Assembly (NCBI GenBank): GCA_041795785.1
Contig: JBHBXR010000208.1
Coordinates: 1-5,932 of the forward strand
DNA: 5,932 nucleotides
Reading direction: 5' to 3'
Origin: CAJPST01 sp041795785
GTDB lineage: Bacteria; Pseudomonadota; Gammaproteobacteria; Enterobacterales; Pasteurellaceae
Numbering within the stretch: position 1 is the stretch's first letter; every line of letters begins with the position of its first letter. The notes under the pieces are model-generated. The model searched no databases and was not told where the DNA came from. It saw only the letters and a program-made list of their open reading frames with translations. The position numbers were made by a program, and so were the translations under genes. Positions 4,507-5,932 of the stretch are shown piece by piece.

Positions 4507-5932
4507 TCAGTCCGCTTCCGTCAAAACCTCCGTTTTTTTGACCGCACTTTTACGTCGCGTGCGCTTATATGTTGTATGGTCGGTAATCGTACTGAGTTGA
4601 CGTAAGGCGGAAAAATTCACGAAGCGGACTAAATCGGGCAGCATTTGGGTTAATGCCGTCATAAATTGTTGATAACCGGTTTGTTTGCGGCTGATGCTGT
4701 CCAACTGTGATTCCCAATGAGCGGTCATATCGGGTTGGGTGGCGAGATCGGGCAAAGCCTGAATTAAAATTCTGCCGGTTTGGGTGCTGTGGATATTTTT
4801 GCCTTTTTTAGTTAAAAAACCGCGTTTAAATAACAATTCGATAATTCCCGCTCTAGTGGCTTCCGTGCCTAATCCGTCGGTTTCGCGCAGGATTTTTTTC
4901 AATTCCTTATCCTGTACGAAACGGGCGATTCCCGTCATCGCCGAGAGTAACGTGGCATCGGTAAACGGTTTCGGCGGTTGTGTTTTTTTGGCAACGATTT
5001 CGCCTTTTTCGCAGAACAATATTTGTCCTTTTTTTACTACGGGCAACGGCGGTTCTTGTTGCTCGTCATCGTCTTCTTTGCCCCAAAGTTCTTTCCAGCC
5101 GGCGGTTTGCAAATTGCGTGCTTGCGCAATAAAAACGCCGCCTGCAATATTTAGCGTAATTTTACTTTTACGGTATTCCGCATCGGGGCAAAACTGCATT
5201 AAATACTGTCGGGCAATCAGGGTATAAATATTTAATTCCTGTTGATTCAAATGAACCGCGCGGTTTTTTGCCGTCGGAATGATGGCGTGGTGCGCTTCCA
5301 CTTTTTTATCGTTCCAGCAACGGTTCTTTTGTTCCGGATTTAGCGCTGACGGCAAAGTTTGATAAACCGCTGCGTGGGCGGCAATCGCACGAAACACTGC
5401 CGCCCGCTCGGCGAAATGTTCTTCCGGCAGATAACGACAGTCGGAACGCGGATAGGTGATGATTTTGTGGGTTTCGTATAAACGTTGGCAAATATCCAAC
5501 ACTTCTTGTGCCGATAAACCGAAACGTTTTGCCGCATCAATTTGTAATGCGGAAAGGGAATAGGGCAAGGGGGCGGTTTCTTTTTCCCGTTTATCCGTGT
5601 AATCGGTTACTTCCGCAGGCTGACCGCCGATGCGTTTGACGACGTTTTCCGCCAACGGACGCGAAAGCACGCGACCGTCTTCGTCCTGATAATCCTCACA
5701 AGCTTTGCTCGGTTGCCATAACGCGGTGAAAGAAAGTGCGGTCGGATTTTCCGCCGTTTTTTCTTGCGTATGAATATGCGCCAACACTTCAAAAAAATCT
5801 TTCGGTTGGAAATTTTCGATTTCCAAATCACGACGAACGATTAAACCCAGCACGGGCGTTTGCACCCGTCCGACGGAAAGTACGCCGTTATAACCTGCCT
5901 GACGACCGCGAATAGTATAAGCTCGGGTCATA
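4507..5932 (-). CDS. topB: DNA topoisomerase III, 5' end missing
   Basis: Type IA topoisomerase that cuts one DNA strand through a tyrosine and passes another through the break; Topo III mainly decatenates replicating chromosomes and recombination intermediates. About 475 C-terminal residues are present; the N-terminal Toprim domain lies beyond the right edge. The ATG at 5931 is an internal Met in MTRAYT, not the true start. Visible motifs are SVGRVQTPVLGL (19-30 of this fragment), DEDGRVLS, YETHKIITYPRSDCRYLPEEHF with catalytic Tyr160 (equivalent to E. coli Tyr328), VEAHHAIIPT (211-220), PKPFTDATLLSAM (320-332) and TDGLGTEATRA (351-361). The offset to E. coli numbering implies a full length near 642, slightly below the 653 of E. 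coli. The C-terminal tail is basic (KRTRRKSAVKK). Two uptake signals lie in the coding sequence. TopA is excluded by the YPRSD form of the active site. Confidence 0.97.
   Translation of the reverse strand, partial: MTRAYTIRGRQAGYNGVLSVGRVQTPVLGLIVRRDLEIENFQPKDFFEVLAHIHTQEKTAENPTALSFTALWQPSKACEDYQDEDGRVLSRPLAENVVKRIGGQPAEVTDYTDKREKETAPLPYSLSALQIDAAKRFGLSAQEVLDICQRLYETHKIITYPRSDCRYLPEEHFAERAAVFRAIAAHAAVYQTLPSALNPEQKNRCWNDKKVEAHHAIIPTAKNRAVHLNQQELNIYTLIARQYLMQFCPDAEYRKSKITLNIAGGVFIAQARNLQTAGWKELWGKEDDDEQQEPPLPVVKKGQILFCEKGEIVAKKTQPPKPFTDATLLSAMTGIARFVQDKELKKILRETDGLGTEATRAGIIELLFKRGFLTKKGKNIHSTQTGRILIQALPDLATQPDMTAHWESQLDSISRKQTGYQQFMTALTQMLPDLVRFVNFSALRQLSTITDHTTYKRTRRKSAVKKTEVLTEAD
4541..4549 (-). 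repeat. DNA uptake signal sequence (Hin-type) in the topB 3' end
   Basis: Exact AAGTGCGGT on the minus strand, extended by CAAAAAAA, a near-ideal full uptake signal with its A/T-rich tail. It lies in frame in topB and encodes Ser-Ala-Val within KSAVKK of the basic C-terminal tail, past the conserved enzyme core. Confidence 0.95.
5734..5742 (+). repeat. DNA uptake signal sequence (Hin-type) inside topB
   Basis: Exact AAGTGCGGT on the plus strand, followed by CGGATTTTCC, which gives part of the usual A/T-rich tail. On the coding strand its complement ACCGCACTT encodes Thr-Ala-Leu in ENPTALSF of TopB. Its orientation is opposite to that of the copy at 4541-4549. Confidence 0.93.

Noticed and set aside
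4784..5227. Open frame on the plus strand, about 147 residues
   Set aside because: Antisense to the conserved core of topB; the Cys- and Ser-rich translation is typical of a shadow frame.
1..5932. Search for CRISPR arrays, insertion sequences, phage or defence genes
   Set aside because: No spaced direct repeats, terminal inverted repeats, transposase or integrase-like proteins were seen; the window is tightly packed with ordinary genes.

Overview
The window looks like a chromosomal housekeeping segment from a gamma-proteobacterium of the family Pasteurellaceae. Three exact copies of the 9-base DNA uptake signal AAGTGCGGT (or its complement) are visible at 2290-2298, 4541-4549 and 5734-5742. 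This is the Hin-type signal of Haemophilus, Aggregatibacter, Pasteurella, Basfia and Actinobacillus succinogenes, not the Apl-type ACAAGCGGT. The protein sequences of AccA, SecG, TopB and PdxY agree with this placement. Genus and species cannot be fixed from this window.

Every gene I can support lies on the minus strand, so transcription runs from right to left. From the right edge the order is: topB (DNA topoisomerase III, 5' end cut off), secG (Sec translocon subunit), tRNA-Leu(GAG) with a strong terminator behind it, a YihY/BrkB-family membrane protein, a DUF1919 protein, accA (acetyl-CoA carboxylase carboxyltransferase alpha subunit), an exported or lipoprotein-like protein resembling DUF4850, and pdxY (pyridoxal kinase, 3' end cut off at the left edge).

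The likely transcription units are as follows. secG and tRNA-Leu(GAG) share one unit, the arrangement known from E. coli (secG-leuU), closed by a hairpin at 3868-3903. The BrkB-like and DUF1919 genes follow, 61 bases apart. accA probably has its own promoter in the 145-base gap upstream and ends in a hairpin at 1259-1290. The DUF4850-like gene starts almost on top of that hairpin and is tightly coupled to pdxY, whose ribosome binding site lies in the last codons of the upstream gene.

The functions are mostly unrelated core tasks: DNA decatenation, protein export, translation, fatty-acid synthesis and vitamin B6 salvage. The less characterised parts are the DUF4850-like envelope protein between accA and pdxY, the isolated DUF1919 protein, and some small regulatory-looking structures. 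I see no mobile element, CRISPR array, phage gene, defence system or recognisable new multi-gene system.
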